A DNA stretch of 64,000 bases from Rhizobium cauense. Its GTDB lineage: Bacteria; Pseudomonadota; Alphaproteobacteria; Rhizobiales; Rhizobiaceae. This document shows positions 42,559 through 51,753 of this stretch, piece after piece. The notes below the pieces were generated by a model. The model was not told where the DNA came from and searched no databases. It worked only from the letters and a program-made list of their open reading frames with translations. A program made the translations under genes and the position numbers. The DNA is taken from positions 1-64,000 of the forward strand of contig NZ_JAEUAT010000012.1 in the NCBI RefSeq assembly GCF_019511525.1, written 5' to 3'. Each line of letters starts with the position of its first letter. The stretch's first letter is position 1.

Positions 42559-42783
42559 ATGACTTCAAAAGATGAATTCTTTAATCCGGCCAAGCTCTCT
42601 CCGCGCGACAAGGCAGCTGCAACCGATACGACAGCGAGAGCAATCATCACGGCGGAAGCCGAAGCCCGGGAAAAGAAGACGGAGAAGCTGAGGGCATTGC
42701 GCCTGCAGCAGGAAGCCGAAGCACCGACCGCCGCCCCTGCAAAGAAGCGGCGGACCGCGCCCAAGTCGGCTTCATCCTCCTGA
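42559..42783 (+). CDS. Small basic protein
   Basis: A 74-aa hydrophilic, highly charged protein: MTSKDEFFNPAKLSPRDKAA, then an Ala/Glu-rich helix and a Lys/Arg/Ser tail (KKRRTAPKSASSS). It is likely mostly helical and disordered. AGAGAGCAG stands before the ATG. Last gene of the cspA group before a terminator. Function unknown. Confidence 0.7.
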   Translation: MTSKDEFFNPAKLSPRDKAAATDTTARAIITAEAEAREKKTEKLRALRLQQEAEAPTAAPAKKRRTAPKSASSS

Positions 42784-42786
42784 CAG

Positions 42787-42815
42787 CCTCGCGCTTTCGC
42801 GCGAGGGCTTCCTAT
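42787..42815 (+). terminator. Terminator at the end of the cspA-bS21 group
   Basis: CCTCGCGC (42787-42794) pairs perfectly with GCGCGAGG (42799-42806) with a TTTC loop; GCTTCCT follows, so the T-run is short. Confidence 0.65.
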
Positions 42816-42888
42816 CGATGCCGTCTAGTCAGCTCAGCTCTCTGAGCGTGGAGACGTTTGCAGATGGCTCGAAGCAGGCGTGCAAGCA

Positions 42889-44322
42889 CTACTGCGCCGT
42901 GACCTGCTGAAGCGTCGGCACCATTTCCACGGCCGGCGGATTCCATTTTCCTGTCAGGGCTTCGCTCTTCGGCCCATAAAGGCGCATGGTCAGGTTGAAC
43001 GGTCCCGCGGGCGCCGGCAGCCAGTTGGCTTCCATTTGCTCGCCAGGGCTCTTGTTCTGGAAATAGAGATCGAGCGAGCCGTCGGCGTTGTAGTCAAATG
43101 GCATCCAGCTGCTGACGGCAAACCGGTTCAGGCTGTTGCCGACCTGGAATCCCTCGGGATCATAGAGCGTGATGGACCAGAACGCCTTGACCGGCGGTAT
43201 GCTCTCCTTGTCGAAGTGGATCTTGTAACTGTTCTCTCCGTTCAGCGGGTTTCCTTTCGCGTCACCGAGGTTCAGCGGATAGATCGCGTCTTCCGGCAGG
43301 TTCGCGCCAAGCCCGAGCTGCGCGACGATCGCCCGCTTCAGGTAGTAGTTGCCATAGACACCCATGGTGTCGGTGTTCATTGACCAGTTGTTGGCAACGC
43401 GAGCGAGCGTCGGGACTTTCCACTCCATCAGCTTTTGTGCTGCGGCCGGTACATCCTTCAAAGCGGCGGCGACGTCGGGTGCGATCTTGGTCTTATCGAA
43501 GCTCTTTCCCGGTTCGATCCCGATTTGCTTCATCCGGCTGATGATCGGCTGATCGGTGATATGCGGCGGATTGACCTTCATCACCTCGGCTGCATAGGCA
43601 AAGAAATCCTCTGCCGTCATCCCGTCCACTGTCTTCTTTGGTGGGGTTTTCATGTCGATATCAGGATTGATCGTAACCTTCACTGGCTCAACCGTCTTGC
43701 CCCATTGCGACAGCGGCGTCACCGTATAACCAGCCTGGATCTTGTGAACGGCGTCGTAGTCAGACGGTCCATCCGTCTTCGTGCGTCCGATGACCCATAC
43801 ATAGGGCGTCGGTGCATCGATCCGTTGTGTTCCGGCGGGAAGCTCCTTGCCCGTCCACCCGGGGGGGACAACGGCGAAGTCGGCCTTTGCGGTGCCGGTC
43901 GTGCGCCAGCCCGGCGAGGCGAACACATCGCTCCACATGTCCAGCATGGGCAGGAGATAGTAGCGCCCATTGGTGTCAGGGGCCGAGACGATCATCGGCT
44001 CCTTCGTCATATCGAGCCAGGCGACTGAGTAGAGCGTGTCGAAATTCGGCCGGACGACATCCCTGAATTCCGCGGTCGGAAACTGCGGGACGTTGGTGAA
44101 CATGTTAGCAGGGCCGCGCCCCATGGTCTTGCCAGCTTCGATGTTGGTTGCCTGCGCGCGGGTCACGTCCATGGTGACCAATGGATACAGGTAAAGATAG
44201 GCATCCACGCCGATTGCTGACGCTTCCTCCTTTGTGAGCGCGTCCTCGGCGACAGCCGGGCTGCCAAGACATACTCCCGACAACAAAAGACCAAGAGCGA
44301 GCGTGATGAAATGCGATTGCAT
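42889..44322 (-). CDS. DUF1254/DUF1214 secreted protein
   Basis: A 477-aa exported protein with a Sec signal (MQSHFITLALGLLLSGVCLG, cut near AVAEDA). DUF1254 is seen in YLYLYPLVTMDVTRAQATN, VVRPNFDTLYSVAWLDM and GRYYLLPMLDMWSDVFASPG; DUF1214 closes it with FDKESIPPVKAFWSITLYD and DLYFQNKSPG. The two domains usually occur together, sometimes with link to cell-envelope or toxin contexts. No enzyme activity is established to my knowledge. Monocistronic. Confidence 0.88.
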   Translation of the reverse strand: MQSHFITLALGLLLSGVCLGSPAVAEDALTKEEASAIGVDAYLYLYPLVTMDVTRAQATNIEAGKTMGRGPANMFTNVPQFPTAEFRDVVRPNFDTLYSVAWLDMTKEPMIVSAPDTNGRYYLLPMLDMWSDVFASPGWRTTGTAKADFAVVPPGWTGKELPAGTQRIDAPTPYVWVIGRTKTDGPSDYDAVHKIQAGYTVTPLSQWGKTVEPVKVTINPDIDMKTPPKKTVDGMTAEDFFAYAAEVMKVNPPHITDQPIISRMKQIGIEPGKSFDKTKIAPDVAAALKDVPAAAQKLMEWKVPTLARVANNWSMNTDTMGVYGNYYLKRAIVAQLGLGANLPEDAIYPLNLGDAKGNPLNGENSYKIHFDKESIPPVKAFWSITLYDPEGFQVGNSLNRFAVSSWMPFDYNADGSLDLYFQNKSPGEQMEANWLPAPAGPFNLTMRLYGPKSEALTGKWNPPAVEMVPTLQQVTAQ

Positions 44323-44745
44323 GACGAATCCTCCCAGAGACCGGGATCGCGAGCGTCGTGTCCCGCGCCGGTCTGTTTCAGCTGATGCCAGATCGGATAG
44401 CGACCCATATGCGTGCCGCCGTCTGGCTCATGAATGTTGTCTGCTGCAAACGCGAAACCCCCTCAAGGCGCACAGGCGCCCACGCAGCGCATGAACTATG
44501 CGCCCAAAAATTGTAAGTGCAATACTTCTAAATTAACTAGATCGCGAACATGGGTATTCTCGGCTGGTCTTCGGTAGCGCACTGGCAGCCAGGTCCCCCA
44601 AGGAGAAACGGGCGAGCGCATTCATTCTCGCCCAGTGTCAAAACAAAAGCCGGTCCGCGTCGCAAAAGAAACGTTGTGCCGCTTTTGGATTTGCGATTTG
44701 TATGGCCGACGAGAAGGGATCTTTCCCCGAAGGAGATGAAGGCGG
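44323..44745. other. Intergenic region upstream of sox operon
   Basis: A 423-bp divergent region between the DUF1254 gene and soxB. It should hold both promoters. No ORF with a ribosome site, no terminator and no riboswitch-like structure was recognised. Confidence 0.5.
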
Positions 44746-45999
44746 ATGCGCAGATACTCGGTTTTTGCCGTGGCAAGGGAGGCCCTCAGAGGCCACAAGG
44801 GCTGGGAGAAGCAGTGGACTTCGCCGGAACCGCGCGCCGAATACGACGTCATCATCATCGGCGGCGGCGGGCATGGACTGGGCGCGGCCTATTACCTTGC
44901 CAAGGAGCACGGCATCACCAATGTCGCGGTGCTCGAAAAGGGCTGGCTCGGCGGCGGGAACACAGGTCGTAATACGACCATCATCCGCTCGAACTATCTC
45001 TATGAAGAGAGCATGCACATCTACGAGCATTCGATGAAGCTCTGGGAGAACCTTTCGCAGGATCTCAACTACAATGTCATGTATTCTCCGCGCGGTGTGA
45101 TGATGCTGTCGCACAATGTGCACGACCAGCAGTCCTTCAAGCGCCATATCCACGCCAACCGCCTATACGGCATCGACAATGAATGGCTGACGCCCGAACA
45201 GGCCAAGGCTTATTGTCCGCCGCTCGATATCTCCGCCAGCGCCCGCTATCCGATCAACGGCGCAGCGCTTCAGCGCCGCGGCGGTACGGCGCGTCACGAC
45301 GCGGTCGCCTGGGGCTATGCGCGTGCCGCGTCCGATCGCGGCGTCCACATCATCCAGAACTGTGAAGTCACCGGCATCCGCCGTGGTCCCGATGGTCGGG
45401 TCACCGGTGTCGAGACCAATCGCGGCTTCATCGGCGCCAGGAAGGTCGGCGTCTCGGCCGCCGGCCACACGACGACGGTCATGAAGATGGCCGATGTGCG
45501 CGTGCCGCTGCAATCGAGCCCGCTGCAGGCGCTGGTCTCCGAACCGCTGAAGCCGATCTTCCCCTGCGTGGTCATGTCCAACACGGTGCATGCCTACATC
45601 TCGCAGTCCGACAAGGGCGAGCTCGTCATCGGCGCCGGCACCGACCAGTACAATTCCTACAGCCAGACCGGCGGGCTACAGATCATCACGCATACGCTCG
45701 ATGCCATCTGCGAGCTCTTCCCGATGTTCCGCCGCGTCAAGATGATGCGCCAGTGGGGCGGGATCGTCGACAACACGCCGGATCGTTCGGCGATCCAGTC
45801 GAAGACGCCGGTTCCGGGCCTCTACGTCAACTGCGGCTGGGGCACCGGCGGCTTCAAGGCGACGCCGGGTTCGGCCAATCTCTTCGCGCACCTCATCGCC
45901 CGCGACGAGGCGCACCAGTTCAATGCCGGCCTGACGCTGGACCGCTTCCGCACCGGCCGTCTGATCGACGAAGCCGCCGCCGCCGCCGTCGCGCACTGA
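44746..45999 (+). CDS. soxB: Sarcosine oxidase subunit beta
   Basis: A 417-aa FAD/FMN-carrying subunit of heterotetrameric sarcosine oxidase, which oxidises sarcosine to glycine plus formaldehyde (bound to folate) and hydrogen peroxide. VIIIGGGGHGLGAAYYLA is the FAD motif, and H184 in GTARHDAV corresponds to the covalent FMN site as known for this family. WGIVDNTPDRS-like and NCGWGTGGFKATPGS motifs complete the fold. GAAGGAGATGAAGGCGG lies upstream of ATG. First gene of soxBDAG. Confidence 0.95.
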   Translation: MRRYSVFAVAREALRGHKGWEKQWTSPEPRAEYDVIIIGGGGHGLGAAYYLAKEHGITNVAVLEKGWLGGGNTGRNTTIIRSNYLYEESMHIYEHSMKLWENLSQDLNYNVMYSPRGVMMLSHNVHDQQSFKRHIHANRLYGIDNEWLTPEQAKAYCPPLDISASARYPINGAALQRRGGTARHDAVAWGYARAASDRGVHIIQNCEVTGIRRGPDGRVTGVETNRGFIGARKVGVSAAGHTTTVMKMADVRVPLQSSPLQALVSEPLKPIFPCVVMSNTVHAYISQSDKGELVIGAGTDQYNSYSQTGGLQIITHTLDAICELFPMFRRVKMMRQWGGIVDNTPDRSAIQSKTPVPGLYVNCGWGTGGFKATPGSANLFAHLIARDEAHQFNAGLTLDRFRTGRLIDEAAAAAVAH

Positions 46000-46011
46000 C
46001 ACGAGGACACC

Positions 46012-46353
46012 ATGCTTCTTATCTACTGCCCATACTGTCAGGAAGAGCGCTCCGAGCTCGAGTTCCGCGGTGCCGGTGATGCCCATATCGCTCGCCCTGA
46101 AAACATCGCAGGCATCTCCGACGAGGCGTTCGAGGAATATTTCTTCCTGCGCGACAACCCCAAGGGGCTGATCTTCGAACGCTGGCGCCATCAGCATGGT
46201 TGCGGTCGTTTCTTCAACGCGGCGCGCGACACGATCAGCGACAAGTTCATCATGACCTACAAGGCAGGCGAGCCGAAGCCAACGATCGGCGAAGCCGCCG
46301 TTCCGCATGCTCCCGTCGAGACCTACGAACAGCTCGAAGGAGAAGCACAATGA
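46012..46353 (+). CDS. soxD: Sarcosine oxidase subunit delta
   Basis: A 113-aa zinc-binding subunit. The ligands are visible as CPYC near the start (C6, C9) and HQHGCGRFF (H and C) later. DNPKGLIFERWRHQHGC is highly typical. Its stop overlaps the soxA start by ATGA. Confidence 0.95.
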   Translation: MLLIYCPYCQEERSELEFRGAGDAHIARPENIAGISDEAFEEYFFLRDNPKGLIFERWRHQHGCGRFFNAARDTISDKFIMTYKAGEPKPTIGEAAVPHAPVETYEQLEGEAQ

Positions 46354-49343
46354 GCGGCACGAATCGTATCGCTGGCAAGGGCCGCCTGACGCCCGCCAGA
46401 ACCGCGCGCTTCACCTTCGATGGCAAGAGCTACACGGCGCTCGAGGGCGATACCGTCGCCTCGGCGCTGATCGCCAACAACATCCATCTGGTCGGCCGTT
46501 CGTTCAAGTATCACCGCCCGCGCGGCATTCTTTCGGCCGGTGCCGAAGAGCCGAACGCGCTGATCGACGTTGCGCGCGACAGCGCCCGCAAGCAGCCGAA
46601 CGTGCGCGCCACGGTGCAGGAAGTGTTCGACGGCATGATCGTCGAATCGCAGAACCGCTTCCCGTCGCTCTCCTTCGATATCGGCGGCATCAACAATCTG
46701 ATGTCCCCCTTCTTCGCGGCCGGCTTCTACTACAAGACCTTCATGTGGCCGAAGGCTGCCTGGAAGCATGTCTATGAGCCGATGATCCGCCGCGCCGCCG
46801 GTCTCGGCGTTGCGCCGAAGGAGGCCGATCCGGATCACTATGCCGGCCGTTACGCGCATTGCGACGTGCTGGTCGTGGGCGCCGGCGTTGCCGGTCTTTC
46901 GGCCGCACTAGCCGCAGCTCAGGCCGGCGCGAAGGTGATCCTCTGCGACGAGCAGGCGGATGTCGGCGGCGCTCTTCGCTATGACAGCGGCGTCAAGATC
47001 GACGGCCTTTCCGGCTACGAGTGGGCGCAGAAGACGGTTGCCACGCTGAAGGCGATGGACAATGTGCAGGTTCTCATCCGCACCACCGCCTTCGGCTACT
47101 ACAATCACAACTTCATAGGCCTCGCCGAGCGCGTGACCGACCACGTCGCAAATCCTGGCCGCCACCTGCCGCGCGAGCGTCTGTGGCAGCTGCGCGCCAA
47201 GCGCGTCATCCTCGCCAACGGCGCGATCGAGCGCCACATGGTGTTCCCGAACAATGACCGTCCGGGCATCATGCTGGCATCGGCCGCGCGCATGTACCTC
47301 AACCAGTACGGCGTCGCCGTCGGCCAGAAGGTTGGCGTCTATACGGCCCATGACTCGGCCTATGAGGCGGCCTTCGACCTGAAGCGATCAGGTGTCGAGA
47401 TCGCCGCGATCGTCGATTGCAGGCAGACGCCGGGCGCGGCCGTGCTCGCGGAAGCCCGTTCGCTCGGCATCGATGTTCTCGCCGGCCAGTCGGTAATCAA
47501 TACATCAGGCAAGCTGCGCATCTCGTCGATGACGGTTGCCCGCAACGGCGGCGGCTCGCCGCGCAAGATCGCCATCGATGCGCTGCTGGTTTCGGCCGGC
47601 TGGACGCCTTCCGTGCACCTGTTCTCGCAGTCGCGGGGTAAGGTCGCTTTCGAGCCGGAAACGCAGCGCTTCCTGCCCGGCACCTATGCGCAGGATTGCC
47701 TCTCCGTCGGCGCCTGCAACGGCACCGACGACCTGCAGCAGACGATCGAGGAATCGCTGGCCGCGGGCGAGCTGATGGCTCAGGCGGCGGGCAAGAAGTC
47801 GGGCGGCAAGATCACGATCTCCGCTGAACAGGCGCATCAATGGACCGGTGGGATGATCGGCGCGGCCGAAGGGGCGGGCCCCGAGACCAGCGCCAAGGCG
47901 TTCATCGATTTCCAGCACGATGTCTGCGCCAAGGACATCCGGCTTGCGGTGCGCGAGGGTATGCACTCGATCGAGCATATCAAGCGCTTTACCACGAACG
48001 GCATGGCCTCCGACCAGGGCAAGCTCTCCAACATGCACGGTCTGGCGATCGCCGCCGAGATGCTGGGCAAGGAGATCCCGCAGGTCGGCCTCACCACCTT
48101 CCGCGCACCCTATACGCCCGTTACCTACGGCACGCTGATCGCGCACTCGCGCGGCGATTTGTTCGACCCGTCCCGCAAGACGCCGCTGCACCAGTGGGAA
48201 GAGGCCCACGGCGCGGTGTTCGAGGATGTCGGCAACTGGAAGCGTGCGTGGTTCTATCCACGATCAGGCGAAACCATGCACCAGGCGGTCGCCCGCGAGT
48301 GCAAGACGGCACGCGAGGTCGCCGGCGTGTTTGATGCCTCGACGCTCGGCAAGATCGAGGTCGTCGGACCCGATGCCGCCGCGTTCATGAACCTGATGTA
48401 TACCAATGCCTGGGATACGCTGAAGCCCGGCAAGTGCCGCTACGGCATCATGACCCGCGAGGACGGCTTCGTTTATGACGACGGCGTGGTCGGGCGACTG
48501 GCCGACGACCGCTTCCATGTGACGACGACGACGGGCGGCGCGCCGCGTGTCCTCAACCACATGGAAGACTACCTGCAGACCGAATTCCCGCATCTCAAGG
48601 TGTGGTTGACCTCGGTGACCGAGCAGTGGGCCGTCATCGCCGTGCAGGGCCCGAAGGCGCGCGAGATCATCGCGCCGCTGGTCGAAGGCGTCGATATCTC
48701 CAACGAGGCCTTCCCGCATATGAGCGTTGCCGAGTGCACGGTCATGGGCGTACCGGCGCGGCTGTTCCGCGTGTCGTTCACCGGCGAGGTCGGCTTCGAA
48801 ATCAACGTGCCGGCCGATTACGGCCAGTCAGTGCTCGAAGCCGTCTGGGCCAATGCCGAGCCGCTCGGCGCTTGCGTCTACGGCACCGAGACGATGCACG
48901 TGCTGCGCGCGGAGAAGGGCTATATCATCGTCGGACAGGATACGGACGGCACGGTTACGCCTGACGATGCCGGCCTCAATTGGGCCGTGTCGAAGAAGAA
49001 GACCGACTTCGTCGGCATTCGCGGGCTGAAGCGGCCGGATCTGGTGAAGGAAGGCCGCAAGCAGCTGGTCGGTCTCGTGACCAAGGATCCCAAGCTCGTG
49101 CTCGAAGAGGGGGCGCAGATCGTCGCCAACCCGAACGAGCCGAAGCCGATGACGATGCTCGGCCACGTGACCTCGTCCTACTGGTCGGAAAACCTCGGCA
49201 AGTCGATCGCGTTCGCGCTGGTCGCAGGCGGGCGCAATCGGATGGGGCAAACGCTCTATGTGCCGATGCCTGACAAGACGATCGCGGTCGAGGTTGTTGA
49301 CATGGTGTTCTTTGACAAGGAAGGAGGCCGCATCAATGGCTGA
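46350..49343 (+). CDS. soxA: Sarcosine oxidase subunit alpha
   Basis: A 997-aa large subunit. An N-terminal ferredoxin-like fold (FDGKSYTALEGDTVASALIANN, about 20-95) is followed by an NAD-binding disulfide-reductase-like domain (VLVVGAGVAGLSAALAAAQAG, about 172-192) and a C-terminal GcvT/aminomethyltransferase domain (about 600-997; GEVGFEINVP, TPDDAGLNW, LVGLV) that binds tetrahydrofolate and takes up the one-carbon unit. ATG 46350 has GAAGGAGAAGCACA in front. The frame upstream overlaps soxD and is not coding. Confidence 0.95.
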   Translation: MSGTNRIAGKGRLTPARTARFTFDGKSYTALEGDTVASALIANNIHLVGRSFKYHRPRGILSAGAEEPNALIDVARDSARKQPNVRATVQEVFDGMIVESQNRFPSLSFDIGGINNLMSPFFAAGFYYKTFMWPKAAWKHVYEPMIRRAAGLGVAPKEADPDHYAGRYAHCDVLVVGAGVAGLSAALAAAQAGAKVILCDEQADVGGALRYDSGVKIDGLSGYEWAQKTVATLKAMDNVQVLIRTTAFGYYNHNFIGLAERVTDHVANPGRHLPRERLWQLRAKRVILANGAIERHMVFPNNDRPGIMLASAARMYLNQYGVAVGQKVGVYTAHDSAYEAAFDLKRSGVEIAAIVDCRQTPGAAVLAEARSLGIDVLAGQSVINTSGKLRISSMTVARNGGGSPRKIAIDALLVSAGWTPSVHLFSQSRGKVAFEPETQRFLPGTYAQDCLSVGACNGTDDLQQTIEESLAAGELMAQAAGKKSGGKITISAEQAHQWTGGMIGAAEGAGPETSAKAFIDFQHDVCAKDIRLAVREGMHSIEHIKRFTTNGMASDQGKLSNMHGLAIAAEMLGKEIPQVGLTTFRAPYTPVTYGTLIAHSRGDLFDPSRKTPLHQWEEAHGAVFEDVGNWKRAWFYPRSGETMHQAVARECKTAREVAGVFDASTLGKIEVVGPDAAAFMNLMYTNAWDTLKPGKCRYGIMTREDGFVYDDGVVGRLADDRFHVTTTTGGAPRVLNHMEDYLQTEFPHLKVWLTSVTEQWAVIAVQGPKAREIIAPLVEGVDISNEAFPHMSVAECTVMGVPARLFRVSFTGEVGFEINVPADYGQSVLEAVWANAEPLGACVYGTETMHVLRAEKGYIIVGQDTDGTVTPDDAGLNWAVSKKKTDFVGIRGLKRPDLVKEGRKQLVGLVTKDPKLVLEEGAQIVANPNEPKPMTMLGHVTSSYWSENLGKSIAFALVAGGRNRMGQTLYVPMPDKTIAVEVVDMVFFDKEGGRING

Positions 49344-49884
49344 TTCGGCAGTTCGCAAGTCGGTGCTCTCAGGTCGTCACGGCGGCTCGGCCGCGGTACG
49401 GCTGACGCCGGCACCGGCAGCAACCAGCGTGGCGCTTCGCGCGCCGGCGGAGTCTCTGAAGGCTCTTTCCTCAGCCCTCGGTGTGAAGGTTCCCGCTACT
49501 CCGAAAACGTCAGGGCGCAAGGAAGGCCGCGCGGCCCTCTGGCTCGGCCCGGATGAATGGCTTGTCATCGACGAGTCCGGTGCAGACCTGATGGCGCCGC
49601 TAGCCAAGTCAGGCGTTCTGCATTCGGCAACCGACGTTTCGCACCGCAACGTCGCAATCATCGTGTCCGGCCCGGGTGCCGAGGCGACGATTTCCGCCGG
49701 CTGCCCGCAGGATCTGTCGCTTGAGGCCTTCCCCGTCGGTGCGTGCTCACGCACGATTTTCGGCAAGGCCGAGATCGTGCTCTTCCGCACCGAGGACGAT
49801 ACGTTCCGCGTCGAGTGCTGGCGCTCGTTTGCAGATTTCGTATTCGGCCTGCTGGCTGAGGGCGCCGAAGACGCAGCGCACTAA
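49336..49884 (+). CDS. soxG: Sarcosine oxidase subunit gamma
   Basis: A 182-aa subunit with a partial GcvT-like fold: LWLGPDEWLVIDE and DVSHRNVAIIVSGPGA, then VGACSRTIFGKAEIVLFR. It starts inside the soxA end (8-bp overlap) after GAAGGAGGCCGC. Last gene of the operon; a long perfect hairpin follows at 49908. No folD, glyA or purU gene follows, unlike in some other sox operons. Confidence 0.93.
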   Translation: MADSAVRKSVLSGRHGGSAAVRLTPAPAATSVALRAPAESLKALSSALGVKVPATPKTSGRKEGRAALWLGPDEWLVIDESGADLMAPLAKSGVLHSATDVSHRNVAIIVSGPGAEATISAGCPQDLSLEAFPVGACSRTIFGKAEIVLFRTEDDTFRVECWRSFADFVFGLLAEGAEDAAH

Positions 49885-49907
49885 GCGTCACCAAGCTGCA
49901 ATTGCCC

Positions 49908-49941
49908 ATCGGGGGACGGTGCTCTTGCGCCGTCCCCCGAT
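49908..49941 (+). terminator. Long hairpin after sox operon
   Basis: ATCGGGGGACGG (49908-49919) pairs perfectly with CCGTCCCCCGAT (49930-49941), loop of 10 nt. No T-run follows; it may act as a transcript-end stabiliser or a weak stop. Confidence 0.6.
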
Positions 49942-50036
49942 CAGCTTCACGTTGCAGGATTGCCGACATTCGTGTCATCATCCGCTGGGCGCAGTCCTTG
50001 TCGGAGCGCCATCGCGACGAATGCGGGGTGTCTTCG

Positions 50037-50432
50037 ATGATGCTGCATCACGTTTCCATTGCCGTTACGGATATCGACCGTTCGATCGCCTTCTATCGCG
50101 ACGTCTTTGGTCTCGAGCAGATCGCGCGGCCGCCGTTCAGTACCGTGGGCGCGTGGTTCGCCTGCGGGGCGCTACAGGTCCACCTCATCGTCAATCCGAC
50201 CGGTACCTTCCGGGACGTCGCGACAATAGATACTGCGGACGGACATTTCGCGTTCCGCACCGATGACTTCGAGGGATGCATCCGCGACCTTGCAGCCAAG
50301 GGCTTTCGCGAGGATGTGCCCGAGGGTGATCCATGGCGCTTGCGCCTCAGGCGCGATGGGCCGGCTGGCTTTCCGCAAGCCTATCTGCTCGATCCAGATC
50401 GCAACATCGTCGAAATCAACGGTGCGCCATAG
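50037..50432 (+). CDS. VOC family protein (glyoxalase-like)
   Basis: A 131-aa single VOC domain built of two beta-alpha-beta3 halves. LHHVSIAVTDIDRSIAFYRDVF opens the first half (metal His), GALQVHLIVN gives the second ligand, and LLDPDRNIVEING ends with the usual Glu. It may be a glyoxalase, dioxygenase or resistance-type protein; the sequence does not decide. ATG 50037 or 50040 starts it; the longer frame from 49902 lacks features. Confidence 0.86.
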   Translation: MMLHHVSIAVTDIDRSIAFYRDVFGLEQIARPPFSTVGAWFACGALQVHLIVNPTGTFRDVATIDTADGHFAFRTDDFEGCIRDLAAKGFREDVPEGDPWRLRLRRDGPAGFPQAYLLDPDRNIVEINGAP

Positions 50433-50514
50433 CGACTTGCCCCCGGCTAAATGTCTGTTGCGGTTGGGCTCTCTGAGCGGCTAGTTTGCGCACAGCTGTT
50501 CCTGGGAGGAGTTC

Positions 50515-51654
50515 ATGAAGATACGCGCTGCGGTTTTGCGCCAATCGCCGGTCGCACCGCCATTTCGGGCCAGCCAGCCGCTCTCCATCGAGGAGATCGA
50601 GCTAGCGCCGCCCGGACAGGACGAGATTCTCGTGCGCATCGGCGCAGCCGGGCTCTGCCATTCCGACCTTTCCGTGATCAATGGCGACAGGCCACGACCG
50701 GTGCCGATGGCGCTTGGCCATGAGGCCGCGGGTAGAGTGGAAGCGGTCGGAGCCGGTGTGACGGATCTGACGCCCGGTGACCATGTCGTGATGAGCTTCA
50801 TGCCGAGCTGCGGCCACTGCCTGCCCTGCGCCGAAGGACGACCTGCTCTGTGCATTCCCGGCGCCGACGCCAACGGCAAGGGCACGCTGCTATCGGGCGC
50901 GCGACGGCTGAGCTGCGAGGAGGTCCCGATCCATCATCATCTCGGCGTCTCTGGCTTTGCGACCCACGCCGTCGTTTCCCGTCATTCGGCGATCCGCATC
51001 GATGCCGATATCCCCTTCACCCACGCCGCGCTGTTCGGTTGCGCCGTGCTGACGGGCGTTGGCGCAGTAGTGAACACCTGCCGGGTCCAGCCGGGCCAGA
51101 CTGTCGCCGTTGTCGGCCTCGGAGGTGTCGGATTGGCCGCGGTGCTCGGTGCGTTGGCATCGGGTGCCGAGCGGATCGTCGCCGTCGATCTTTCGCCGGA
51201 AAAGCTCAGGATTGCGCTTTCGCTCGGTGCGACCGATGCCTTCAACGCCAGTGACCCTGGTGTGGTCGAGCAGATCCGCGAGGCGACCGCGGGCGGCGTC
51301 GATCATGCGCTTGAGATGGCCGGGGCCGTCAAGGCCTTCGACCTCGCCTACCGTATCACTCGACGCGGCGGCACGACGGCCACTGCGGGGCTCGCCAATC
51401 CATCAAGCCAGTTTGCGATCCCCGCCGTCAGCCTCGTTGCCGAGGAACGGCGCGTGCTCGGCAGTTATCTCGGCAGCTGCGTGCCGAGCCGGGATATTCC
51501 GCGTTTTGTCGGGCTCTTCAGGCGCGGAAAGCTGCCGGTGGACCGTTTGCTGTCGTCAACCGGGCCGTTGGAGGAAATCAACGAAGCGTTCGACCGGTTG
51601 CATGCTGGCGAGGTGATCCGGCATGTGATCGATTTCGATGGCACGGTCTTCTAA
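50515..51654 (+). CDS. Zinc-dependent alcohol dehydrogenase
   Basis: A 379-aa medium-chain dehydrogenase. The catalytic zinc Cys lies in GLCHSDLSVI, the His/Glu pair in ALGHEAAG, and the structural zinc has four Cys in SCGHCLPCAEGRPALC. VAVVGLGGVGLAAVLGA is the NAD loop, with VDLSPEK as the Asp for NAD. The long insertion around the structural zinc is like class III-type enzymes. TGGGAGGAGTTC precedes the ATG. Alcohol or aldehyde substrate not known. Confidence 0.92.
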   Translation: MKIRAAVLRQSPVAPPFRASQPLSIEEIELAPPGQDEILVRIGAAGLCHSDLSVINGDRPRPVPMALGHEAAGRVEAVGAGVTDLTPGDHVVMSFMPSCGHCLPCAEGRPALCIPGADANGKGTLLSGARRLSCEEVPIHHHLGVSGFATHAVVSRHSAIRIDADIPFTHAALFGCAVLTGVGAVVNTCRVQPGQTVAVVGLGGVGLAAVLGALASGAERIVAVDLSPEKLRIALSLGATDAFNASDPGVVEQIREATAGGVDHALEMAGAVKAFDLAYRITRRGGTTATAGLANPSSQFAIPAVSLVAEERRVLGSYLGSCVPSRDIPRFVGLFRRGKLPVDRLLSSTGPLEEINEAFDRLHAGEVIRHVIDFDGTVF

Positions 51655-51753
51655 AGCGCGTCGCGATCTTTCAGATTCGCTCGTGCGCTTCAGCTCATTG
51701 TTTTCTCGCATGTCTTTATCCCGAAACCGGTGACCACTTTCGGGAGACATGCT
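51655..51753. repeat. Rhizobial intergenic repeat with terminal palindrome
   Basis: The 99 bp between the adh stop and the maoC stop codon match an abundant Rhizobiaceae intergenic repeat type (AAGCGCGTCGCGATC start, CATGTC...CCCGAAACC, GGGNGACATGCTTTA end). Its 3' half forms a hairpin: GCATGTC...CCCGAAA (51708-51726) with TTTCGGG...GACATGC (51738-51752). It may serve as a two-way terminator for the convergent genes. Confidence 0.7.

Noticed and set aside
46200..46349. N-terminal extension of soxA by 50 codons
   Set aside because: It lies inside soxD in another frame; ATG 46350 with a strong ribosome site and ATGA overlap is the better start.
47505..48209. 234-codon minus-strand frame
   Set aside because: Antisense to soxA and without any family feature.
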